This document shows positions 24,477-31,457 of a DNA stretch of 64,000 bases, piece after piece. The position numbers and the translations under genes were made by a program. The stretch spans positions 51,112 to 115,111 of the forward strand of contig JADGAR010000002.1 in NCBI GenBank assembly GCA_015231915.1, in the 5' to 3' direction. The first letter of the stretch is position 1. Each line of letters opens with the position of its first letter. Origin of the DNA: Magnetococcales bacterium (GTDB taxonomy: Bacteria > Pseudomonadota > Magnetococcia > Magnetococcales > Magnetaquicoccaceae). The notes under the pieces were generated by a model. The model searched no databases. It had not been told where the DNA came from and was given only the letters and a program-made list of their open reading frames with translations.

Positions 24477-25699
24477 GTGCGATAATCCGCGTTGATCGAG
24501 ATGTAGCCGTGGGTCAGGTCGCAGGTCCAGGCCGTGAAATCGGCCCTGCCCAAGGCCAGATCGACGCGGATGGCGATCTGATCGGCGGCCATGACGCTGG
24601 CGCCTTGTTCCTCGGAGTAGCCCGGAGCCAGGCAGCCTTGTTCCAGGACCAGGAGATCCCCCAGCCACAGGGAGAGGGCATTGGGATCGAGCGCGGCCCC
24701 GGAGTAGCCGACGGCGGCGAGGATGCGGCCCCAGTTGGGATCGCTGCCCGCCAGTGCGGTCTTGACCAGGGGGCTGTTGGCGATGGCCATGGCGGCTTTT
24801 TTGGCATCGTCGGGATTGGCCGCGCCGGTGACGGTGATGGCGACGAACTTGGTGGCCCCTTCGCCGTCGCGGACGATGGCTTGTGCCAGTTCCCGGCAGA
24901 GATCTTCCAGGGCGTGCGCCAGGGGAGCGGCGGCGGGATCGTCCGGGTCGTCCAGGAGCGGATTTCCGGCCTGTCCGGAGGCGAACAGGAGCACGGTATC
25001 GTTGGTGGATTGATCGCCGTCCACGGTGATGGCATTGAAACTGGTGGCCACGGCGCGTGCGAGGAGGGTTTGCAGTGCTGCCGGGGCGACGGCGGCATCG
25101 GTGAACAAAAAGCCCAGCATGGTGGCCATGTCGGGACGGATCATCCCTGCGCCTTTGGCCATGCCGATGAGGGAGCAGGGGTGACCGTGGACAGAAAAGG
25201 CACGGTGCGCGGCCTTGGGGAAGGTATCGGTGGTCATGATGGCGCGGGCGGCCTTGTCCCAATCGCCGGGGCGCAGGCGGGCGGCCAGATCGGGCAGGGC
25301 ATCGAAAATGCGCGGCATGGGGAGGGGGACGCCGATCACCCCGGTGGAGGCGACGAAGACGTTCTCCGGCTGGCCATCCAGCAGCAAGGCCACGGCCTGG
25401 GTGGCGTGCAGGGCGTCGCGCATGCCCGCTTCGCCGGTGACGGCGTTGGCGTTGCCGGAGTTGACCAGCAGGGCAACGGCCCTGCCTTGCGGGAGGCGTT
25501 GACGGCAGAGGGCCACCGGCGCGGCATGGACGAGATTGTTGGTGAAGACCCCCGCCACGCTGGCCATGGGGTGCATGGCCACCAGCAGGAGGTCATCGCG
25601 GGTGGTCTGACCGTTCTTGATGCCGCAAGCGGCGGTGGCGAGGCGGAAGCCCGGGATCTCCGGCAGGTGGGGTAGCGAGGTTGGTGCGCCAACGGCCAT
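24473..25699 (-). CDS. argJ: Bifunctional ornithine acetyltransferase / N-acetylglutamate synthase ArgJ
   Basis: 408 residues, the full family length. ArgJ recycles the acetyl group in arginine biosynthesis. The proenzyme is self-cleaved before the Thr in DMATMLGFLFTDAAV (near residue 195), leaving that Thr as nucleophile; SLIGMAKGAGMIRP precedes it. Other conserved blocks are VFTNNLVHAAPV, LVNSGNANAVTG, STGVIGVPLP, SFNAITVDGDQSTND, SDPNWGRILAAVGYSG and the C-terminal DLTHGYISINADYRT. It is first in the argJ-yrfG-kinase run, with the HAD gene overlapping its end by 4 nt. ATG at 25699. Confidence 0.96.
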   Translation of the reverse strand: MAVGAPTSLPHLPEIPGFRLATAACGIKNGQTTRDDLLLVAMHPMASVAGVFTNNLVHAAPVALCRQRLPQGRAVALLVNSGNANAVTGEAGMRDALHATQAVALLLDGQPENVFVASTGVIGVPLPMPRIFDALPDLAARLRPGDWDKAARAIMTTDTFPKAAHRAFSVHGHPCSLIGMAKGAGMIRPDMATMLGFLFTDAAVAPAALQTLLARAVATSFNAITVDGDQSTNDTVLLFASGQAGNPLLDDPDDPAAAPLAHALEDLCRELAQAIVRDGEGATKFVAITVTGAANPDDAKKAAMAIANSPLVKTALAGSDPNWGRILAAVGYSGAALDPNALSLWLGDLLVLEQGCLAPGYSEEQGASVMAADQIAIRVDLALGRADFTAWTCDLTHGYISINADYRT

Positions 25700-25802
25700 G
25701 GGTTGCGACTCCTGAAAGATTCATTTCGGCACGATTCTTGATGACCCCCGCCAACGGGCGATCACCCGGTAAACTGTTGACGATAATAAAGGAAACCAAC
25801 AC

Positions 25803-26003
25803 ATGGGACAACACATGAAGAATCGGATCCATACGCAACTGGAATGGCTGGGCGACATGGAGCCGGAATACGAAGAGATGCTGGAATGGCTGTGCCTGAT
25901 CGACGAGGTGGGCAATCCGCCGCACCGTGACGCCATGCCTGTCAGTTGGGTGGTGATGGGCAACGCCCTGCGGACGCACAATGCGCCGCGCCTGGGGATG
26001 TGA
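25803..26003 (+). CDS. Small acidic hypothetical protein
   Basis: 66 residues, acidic and Trp/Met-rich (QLEWLGDMEPEYEEMLEWLC), ending in a short basic tail. It contains no membrane segment and one cysteine. AAAGGA lies 9 nt upstream of the ATG, and the codon use looks native. There is no family that I can name. It is divergent from argJ and stands alone before a 205-nt gap. The start is supported by the ribosome site; a second ATG at 25815 is possible. Confidence 0.55.
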   Translation: MGQHMKNRIHTQLEWLGDMEPEYEEMLEWLCLIDEVGNPPHRDAMPVSWVVMGNALRTHNAPRLGM

Positions 26004-26115
26004 CGGTCGGGCCGTTCATGACCGGACGGGATGGGCGTCGTCCAAATGAAACAAAAAAAATTTGCGGTCCCGCAGACAAAATGGCCAAGGCAAACCGTCT
26101 GACCTGACAAGCCGA

Positions 26116-26144
26116 TGGACTCTCCCGACCGGATGCGCTATGCT
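26116..26144 (+). promoter_or_regulatory. Possible sigma70 promoter of the glycine-zipper gene
   Basis: TGGACT (26116-26121) and TATGCT (26139-26144) are separated by 17 bp, each with four of six consensus bases, 65 nt before the ATG at 26209. An AT-rich stretch with eight A (26051-26060) lies further up. The match is moderate. Confidence 0.3.
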
Positions 26145-26208
26145 ATCCTCCAGTGGCAAGAGGAACCGGACTTTCCCCATTGACGCTGGTCTGACAAGGA
26201 GCATCACA

Positions 26209-26865
26209 ATGAAACGCTGGATGACGATGCTGGCCGCAGTTAGCCTGCTCTTCTCCCCCACCCTGGCCGTGGCGGACGCGGTGGGTGGCGCGGGGGTCGG
26301 CGCCATGACCGGCGCCCTGGTGGGCAGCCTCTCGGGACCGGCCAAAAACCGGGGAGGCAACACCCTGATCGGCGCCCTGGCCGGCGGACTGCTGGGCTAC
26401 GCCATCGGCAACGAAGAGGAAAAACAGGGACAGGTGATGGTCAACGACGCCCTGGAATTCGGCACCTCCTACAACACCGTCACCTGGGTCAACCCGGACT
26501 CCAACGTCTCCTACGGAATCACCCCGCAGCCGGCCCGCACGGTCGATGGCCGCATCTGCCGCGAACTCGAACTCCAGGCCAGGATCGATGGCAAGCGGGA
26601 GACCGTCAACGGCCTGACCTGCCGCGACGACTACGGCCAGTGGCGGCTCGTGGACCGCTTCCCGCCCCCTGCCCAGGTGGTGACATCGGCTCCTCCCCCC
26701 CAGACCGTGATCGTCACTCGCCCGGTGACCCGCTACGTGGTGCGGGAACCGGTCTATTACCCCTCCTCGAGCGTCGTCATCTACCGGAATGACTGGCCCC
26801 GTCACCGCTACCGTCATGACCGTTGGGACCGCCACTGGGGACATGATTGGCGATACCGCTATTAA
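26209..26865 (+). CDS. Exported glycine-zipper protein with His/Arg/Trp-rich tail
   Basis: 218 residues. The signal peptide ends near AVA (residue 22). Residues ~25-70 are a glycine-zipper segment (GAGVGAMTGALVGSLSG, LIGALAGGLLGYAIG) of the type found in 17-kDa surface antigen/OmpA-associated lipoproteins. Residues ~85-150 form a beta-rich region with two cysteines (GRICREL, GLTCRDD), as in the surface-antigen family. The last ~25 residues are a His/Arg/Trp/Tyr run (RHRYRHDRWDRHW). There is no lipobox Cys, so it is a periplasmic or outer-membrane-associated protein. AAGGAG precedes the ATG. The DUF3782 gene follows 17 nt later. Confidence 0.75.
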   Translation: MKRWMTMLAAVSLLFSPTLAVADAVGGAGVGAMTGALVGSLSGPAKNRGGNTLIGALAGGLLGYAIGNEEEKQGQVMVNDALEFGTSYNTVTWVNPDSNVSYGITPQPARTVDGRICRELELQARIDGKRETVNGLTCRDDYGQWRLVDRFPPPAQVVTSAPPPQTVIVTRPVTRYVVREPVYYPSSSVVIYRNDWPRHRYRHDRWDRHWGHDWRYRY

Positions 26866-26882
26866 ATCACAGGAGATCCGGC

Positions 26883-27665
26883 ATGTCATCCACCGCCACC
26901 GTCGATGATGTCTTGGTGATGATCCGGGAGACCGGTCGCATGTTCCAGGAGATGGTCCGCGAGGACCGGGAACGTCGGGCGGATCTCGACCGCAAATTCC
27001 GTACGATGCGCGAGGAGACGAATCGTCAGATCCAGGAAATTTCCGAACAATTGAAGGAAACCGCCCGCCAAATGCGGGAAACCGACCGCAAGATGCAGGA
27101 AACCGCCCGCCAAATGCGGGAAACCGACCGCAAGATGCAGGAAACCGACCGCCAAATGCAGGAAACGGATCGCAAGATGCAGGAAACCGACCGCCAAATG
27201 CGGGAAACCGACCGCAAGATGCAGGAAACCGACCGCAGACTGGACCGGCTTGGCGGTCGTCTGGGCGAATTCGTCGAGGGACTGGTGGCCCCGGCCTGCA
27301 AGACCCTGTTTATACAATGGGGGATCCCGGTACATCAGGTCAGTCGGCGCGTGGAGGCCGATCTGCCGGGTGGTCGCCATATCGAGATCGACCTGTTCGT
27401 GGTCAATACCGATGCGGTCGCCCTGGTGGAGGTCAAGAGCAAGCTCACGGTTGACGACGTTCGGGAGCATCTGGAGCGTCTGTCCGTGTGCAAGGAATTT
27501 TTCCCCAGATACGCCGATTGCCGGGTTTATGGCGCGGTCGCCGCCATGGTGATCGAGGAGAATGTCAGCCGTTTCGCCATCGGCCAGGGTCTGTTCGTGA
27601 TCGAGCAGACCGGCGACACCTTGCGCATGGCCAATGCTGTGGACTTCAAGCCCCGCGCATGGTGA
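26883..27665 (+). CDS. DUF3782 protein with heptad-repeat coil and PD-(D/E)XK nuclease-like domain
   Basis: 260 residues. Residues ~20-60 are a charged helix. Residues 61-116 are eight perfect-length heptads alternating (A/D)RQM(R/Q)ET and DRKMQET, which will form a long coiled coil. Residues ~125-255 are a globular domain with HIEIDLFVVNTDAVALVEVKSK, a PD-(D/E)XK-type core (Asp, then Glu-x-Lys on the next strand). This is the DUF3782 arrangement, for which no activity is established that I know of. The ATG at 26883 has AGGAG 7 nt upstream. The coil is encoded by a 21-bp tandem repeat (separate entry) that may vary in length. Confidence 0.82.
   Translation: MSSTATVDDVLVMIRETGRMFQEMVREDRERRADLDRKFRTMREETNRQIQEISEQLKETARQMRETDRKMQETARQMRETDRKMQETDRQMQETDRKMQETDRQMRETDRKMQETDRRLDRLGGRLGEFVEGLVAPACKTLFIQWGIPVHQVSRRVEADLPGGRHIEIDLFVVNTDAVALVEVKSKLTVDDVREHLERLSVCKEFFPRYADCRVYGAVAAMVIEENVSRFAIGQGLFVIEQTGDTLRMANAVDFKPRAW
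27063..27230 (+). repeat. 21-bp tandem repeat encoding coiled-coil heptads
   Basis: Eight units of 21 bp inside the DUF3782 gene. Each encodes (A/D)R(Q/K)M(R/Q)ET. Two unit types alternate at DNA level (CGCCAAATGCGGGAAACC and CGCAAGATGCAGGAAACC), giving a 42-bp higher-order period. The frame-preserving length means slippage would lengthen or shorten the coil without breaking the protein. Confidence 0.95.
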
Positions 27666-27829
27666 TCGGAGATGATTTGAAGCCACTGCAACCGAAAGCG
27701 TACAGCAAGCCAATCGCCAGTAAACACACTGGCAAAACAATCACACCAGACCATACCGATTGATCTGGATGCAGCCCTCTGTCATCCCCAAATCAAGCCT
27801 GCCATTCCCGAATTGAGGAAGACACAGAC

Positions 27830-29503
27830 TCAATGCACCAGCTTCTTGTAATGCACCCGGTGGGGCCGATCCGCCTCGACGCCGAGACGGCGTTTGCGGT
27901 CGGCCTCGTACTCCTGGTAGTTCCCTTCCAGAAACACCACGTCGGACTCTCCCTCGAAGGCCAGGATGTGAGTGCAGATGCGGTCCAGGAACCAGCGGTC
28001 GTGGGAGACCACCACCGCGCTGCCGGCGAAGTCGCTGATCGCCTCCTCCAGGGCCTGGAGGGTCTCCACGTCCAGGTCGTTGGTCGGCTCGTCGAGCAGG
28101 AGCAGGTTGCCGTTCTGCTTGAGGACCAGGGCCAGATGGGCGCGGTTGCGCTCCCCGCCGGAGAGGACCTTGACCTTTTTCTGCTGGTCCTGCCCCTTGA
28201 AGTTGAACCAGGAAACATAGGTGCGGGAGTTGATCTCCCGCCCCCCCAGGTCGAGCATCTCCAGGCCGTCGCTCACCGCCTCCCAGAGGGTTTTTTCCGG
28301 GGGGAGGACGGAACGGCTCTGGTCCACATAGGCCAGTTTCACGGTCTCGCCGAGCCGGAGCTGGCCCGCGTCCGGTTTTTCGGCGCCGGTGAGCATGCGC
28401 AGGAAGGTGGTCTTGCCGGTGCCGTTGCCGCCGATCACCCCCAGGATGCCGCCACGGGGGAGGATGAAGGAGAGGTTCTCCATGAGGAGTCTGCCGCCGA
28501 AGCCCTTGGAGACCCCTTGCGCCTCGATGACATTGCCGCCCAGACGCGGACCCGACGGGATGAAAAGGGTGTTGGTCTCCCGGCGCATCTCGCGGGTGCG
28601 GGAGGCCAGTTCCTCGTAGGCGGAGACCCGGGCCTTGCTCTTGCTCTGGCGGGCGCGGGGCGAGGAGCGGACCCACTCCAGTTCGGTGCGCAGACGTTTC
28701 TGCAGGGTGGCGTCCTCGCGCTTTTCTTGCAGCAGTCTGGCCTCTTTCTGTTCCAGCCAGGAGGTGTAGTTGCCCTTCCAGGGGATGCCGCGGCCCCGGT
28801 CCAGTTCCAGGATCCAGCCGGCGGCGTTGTCCAGGAAGTAGCGGTCATGGGTGACCGCCACCACGGTGCCGGGATAATTTTGCAGGTAACGCTCCAGCCA
28901 CGCCACCGACTCGGCGTCCAGGTGATTGGTCGGCTCGTCCAAAAGCAGCATGTCCGGCGCGGAGAGGAGCAGCCGGCACAAGGCGACGCGCCGTTTCTCG
29001 CCGCCCGACAAGGTGGTGACATCCGCGTCCCAGGGGGGAAGGCGCAGGGCGTCGGCGGCGATGTCGAGCTTTCGGTCCAGCTCCCAGCCGTCCAGGTGAT
29101 CGATGGCCTCCTGGAGGGTGGACTGTTCCTGGATCAGGGCATCCATGTCCGCATCCGGGTCGGCGAACTGCTCGGCGACCTCGTTGTAGCGGACCAGCAG
29201 TTCCTTGAGGGCCTGAACCCCCTCCTCCACGTTGCCGCGCACGTCCTTTTTGGGATCCAGTTGCGGCTCCTGGGGCAGGAATCCGGCGCGGATGCCGGGG
29301 GCAGGCTTGGCCTCGCCGTTGAAATCGGGATCCAGCCCGGCCATGATGCGCAGGAGGGAGGACTTGCCCGCGCCATTCAGGCCCAGGACGCCGATCTTGG
29401 CCCCTGGCAGAAACGACAGGGAAATGTCCTTGAGAATGACCCGATTGGGTGGCACCACCTTGGCGAGGCGGTGCATGGTGTAGATGTATTGCGGTTCCGC
29501 CAT
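27830..29503 (-). CDS. ettA: Energy-dependent translational throttle protein EttA (ABC-F)
   Basis: 557 residues, matching EttA. Two ABC ATPase domains: Walker A GLNGAGKSSLL and GGNGTGKTTFL; signatures LSGGEKRRVAL and LSGGERNRAHL; Walker B LLLDEPTNHLD and LLLDEPTNDLD. The linker contains the ribosome-contacting helices (LRTELEWVRSSPRARQSKSK), and an arm insertion lies in domain 1. There are no membrane segments. EttA binds the ribosomal E site and couples translation initiation to ADP/ATP level. ilvE lies 7 nt upstream on the same strand. The 27666-27829 gap contains nothing I can identify. Confidence 0.96.
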   Translation of the reverse strand: MAEPQYIYTMHRLAKVVPPNRVILKDISLSFLPGAKIGVLGLNGAGKSSLLRIMAGLDPDFNGEAKPAPGIRAGFLPQEPQLDPKKDVRGNVEEGVQALKELLVRYNEVAEQFADPDADMDALIQEQSTLQEAIDHLDGWELDRKLDIAADALRLPPWDADVTTLSGGEKRRVALCRLLLSAPDMLLLDEPTNHLDAESVAWLERYLQNYPGTVVAVTHDRYFLDNAAGWILELDRGRGIPWKGNYTSWLEQKEARLLQEKREDATLQKRLRTELEWVRSSPRARQSKSKARVSAYEELASRTREMRRETNTLFIPSGPRLGGNVIEAQGVSKGFGGRLLMENLSFILPRGGILGVIGGNGTGKTTFLRMLTGAEKPDAGQLRLGETVKLAYVDQSRSVLPPEKTLWEAVSDGLEMLDLGGREINSRTYVSWFNFKGQDQQKKVKVLSGGERNRAHLALVLKQNGNLLLLDEPTNDLDVETLQALEEAISDFAGSAVVVSHDRWFLDRICTHILAFEGESDVVFLEGNYQEYEADRKRRLGVEADRPHRVHYKKLVH

Positions 29504-29510
29504 GGTCCGG

Positions 29511-30440
29511 TCACTCCACCAGGGTCAGCCAGCCGGCATGACGATCATGCTGGCCCTGCACCACTTCGAAGAAAAGCTTCTGGATCGCCTTGGTCACCGG
29601 CCCGGCCACGCCGATGCCGATCTTGCGACCATCCAGTTCGCGGATCGGGGTGATCTCGGCAGCGGTTCCGGTGAAGAAGGCCTCGTCGGCGATCATCACC
29701 TCGTCGCGGGGGAAGCGCTGTTCCACCACCGGCAGGCCCATTTCGGCGGCCAGGGTGATCACGGTGTTGCGGGTGATGCCGTCGAGGGCGGAGTCCAGGG
29801 GCGGGGTGTAGAGTTTCCCCTGCTTGAGAATGAAGATGTTTTCCCCGGACCCTTCGGCGACGAACCCTTCCGGGTCGAGCAGGAGGGCCTCGTCGAAACC
29901 GCAGGCGAGGGCCTCGGATTTGGCCAGGATGGAGTTGGGATAGTTCCCAACACCCTTGGCGCGGGTCATGGTGATGTTGGGATGGTGACGGGTGTAGGAG
30001 GAAGTTTTGACACGGATGCCGTGTTCCATGCCCTCCTCGCCCAGATAGGCGCCCCACTCCCAGGCGGCCACGATGACGTGGGCCAGGCATTTGGCGGGGT
30101 TGAGGCCCATGCTTTCCGAGCCGAAGAAGACCAGGGGCCGGATGTAGCCGGACTGGAGCGCGTTGGCCGAAAGCACCTGCAGGCAGGCCGCCTCGATCCG
30201 CTCCTGGTCGAAGGGCATGGGCATGTTGAGGATGTGGGCCGAGCGGAAGAGGCGTTGGATATGTTCCCGCAAACGGAAGACCGCCGGTCCGCGTGGGGTC
30301 GTGTAGCAGCGGATCCCCTCGAAGACGCCGAGGCCGTAGTGGAGGGTATGGGTGAGGACATGGACCTTGGCCTCGCGCCAGGGAACGAGTTGGCCGTCCA
30401 TCCAGATGAAACCGTCTTTATCATGCATGAAAGTACTCAT
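29511..30440 (-). CDS. ilvE: Branched-chain amino acid aminotransferase
   Basis: 309 residues, PLP fold-type IV. It catalyses the last step of Val/Leu/Ile synthesis. Conserved blocks: HTLHYGLGVFEGIRCY at ~31-46, a Lys in TMTRAKGVGNYPNSILAK that forms the PLP Schiff base, AEGSGENIFILKQGKL and FFTGTAAEITPIREL. The start MSTFMHDKDGFIWMDG is the usual IlvE N-terminus, and GGGAAACGC precedes the ATG. It is 7 nt upstream of ettA. Citramalate synthase is also in the window, so isoleucine can be made from pyruvate and acetyl-CoA without threonine, using this enzyme at the end. Confidence 0.95.
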   Translation of the reverse strand: MSTFMHDKDGFIWMDGQLVPWREAKVHVLTHTLHYGLGVFEGIRCYTTPRGPAVFRLREHIQRLFRSAHILNMPMPFDQERIEAACLQVLSANALQSGYIRPLVFFGSESMGLNPAKCLAHVIVAAWEWGAYLGEEGMEHGIRVKTSSYTRHHPNITMTRAKGVGNYPNSILAKSEALACGFDEALLLDPEGFVAEGSGENIFILKQGKLYTPPLDSALDGITRNTVITLAAEMGLPVVEQRFPRDEVMIADEAFFTGTAAEITPIRELDGRKIGIGVAGPVTKAIQKLFFEVVQGQHDRHAGWLTLVE

Positions 30441-30548
30441 TAGCGTTTCCCGGGGGTTAATTTTTTGGCATTATTTTTGCTAAAAACCTTCTAGATCAGC
30501 TCCAGCCCTTCCACTACCACCCGCGCCCGGGGTCAAAAGACACAAGCG

Positions 30549-30938
30549 ATGAGCGAAGCCACCTTTTCCATCATACAGTCCCACACCCGGCCACCGGAAG
30601 GCACAACGCCCGCCGGAGGCGAAGGACGGGAACGCGCGGAGACGGCCACCGGGGTCTATTTTCATGATTTTTTGCAGTCGGTCAACCCCCGGCATGCAGA
30701 AACGCCATCATCCGCGCACCAGGAACAGTTCCATGCCCCGACCCAGCCGCCCACTGATGCCGGAAAACCGGGCTGGACGCTCTTCGCCCCGACCAGCGCC
30801 TCCGTCGTGGAGCCTCCGGAGCGCGCCACGGCACAGGGTTATCGGATCTATGCCCGCATCGCCCATGTCGCTGCGGAGCCACGCCAGGAAACCACCACCC
30901 CGGAGCAGCCGGAACAACGGCTGGACCTCCGGTTTTGA
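30549..30938 (+). CDS. Hypothetical protein
   Basis: 129 residues, hydrophilic, Pro/Thr/Glu-rich and probably disordered in large parts (EGTTPAGGEGRERAETATG). A possibly folded piece is GYRIYARIAHVAAEPRQ near residue 95. There is no signal peptide or membrane segment. No family is recognised. The start ATG at 30549 has no strong ribosome site nearby. The gene lies 33 nt before the next small gene and could be co-transcribed with it and the SPOR protein. Confidence 0.5.
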   Translation: MSEATFSIIQSHTRPPEGTTPAGGEGRERAETATGVYFHDFLQSVNPRHAETPSSAHQEQFHAPTQPPTDAGKPGWTLFAPTSASVVEPPERATAQGYRIYARIAHVAAEPRQETTTPEQPEQRLDLRF

Positions 30939-30971
30939 TTGCCATCGAGAATCGGATCGAAAGGAACGCCA

Positions 30972-31349
30972 ATGTACAGCCATGGCACCGTAAGCCAAAC
31001 GGAAATCATGACGACCTTGAGAAATCTGCAACAACGGGTGGACGAGGCACGTCTGGATTGCGCCCGTCCCCTGATCGACGCGCTGCGGCACGCCGTGCTG
31101 CGGGACTCGCAAATGGTCGGCGCCCCCCCAGGCACCCTGACCGTGCAGGGCTGGTTCACCCTGATCGAACGCTGGGAAGACGAACTGGAGCGCATTCCGG
31201 CACGCCGGGCACGCTATGTCAAAAGCTTCCTGCAGGAACTCCTGGAACAGGCGGAAGTGGCAGGGTCGCCCATCGGCATGGCCATCGAGGAACTCTGCTC
31301 CCTCGTTGACGCCAACTCCGGCTCCAGCAACACACGCCAGGCTGCCTGA
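30972..31349 (+). CDS. Hypothetical helical protein
   Basis: 125 residues, almost all helical (TTLRNLQQRVDEARLD, WFTLIERWEDELERIPARRARYVKSFLQELLEQAE). It contains no membrane segment. The ATG at 30972 is preceded by AAGGA with 6-nt spacing; a TTG at 30939 in the same frame has none. The composition suggests a small four-helix or dimeric protein. Family unknown. It lies between a disordered small protein and the ExeA-like SPOR protein, so a shared role in the cell envelope is possible but unproven. Confidence 0.55.
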   Translation: MYSHGTVSQTEIMTTLRNLQQRVDEARLDCARPLIDALRHAVLRDSQMVGAPPGTLTVQGWFTLIERWEDELERIPARRARYVKSFLQELLEQAEVAGSPIGMAIEELCSLVDANSGSSNTRQAA

Positions 31350-31457
31350 GACGGCAGCGTCTTAATTTGTTTTAACTGCGTGACGTTTCTGTTATGCTGT
31401 CGGGACGTTTGCTTCTCAACCATCGGACAGGACCACGGACGACAGCGGCTTCGAACC

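Noticed and set aside
27063..27230. CRISPR-like array
   Set aside because: The 21-bp units have no spacers, lie in frame in a gene and encode heptads.
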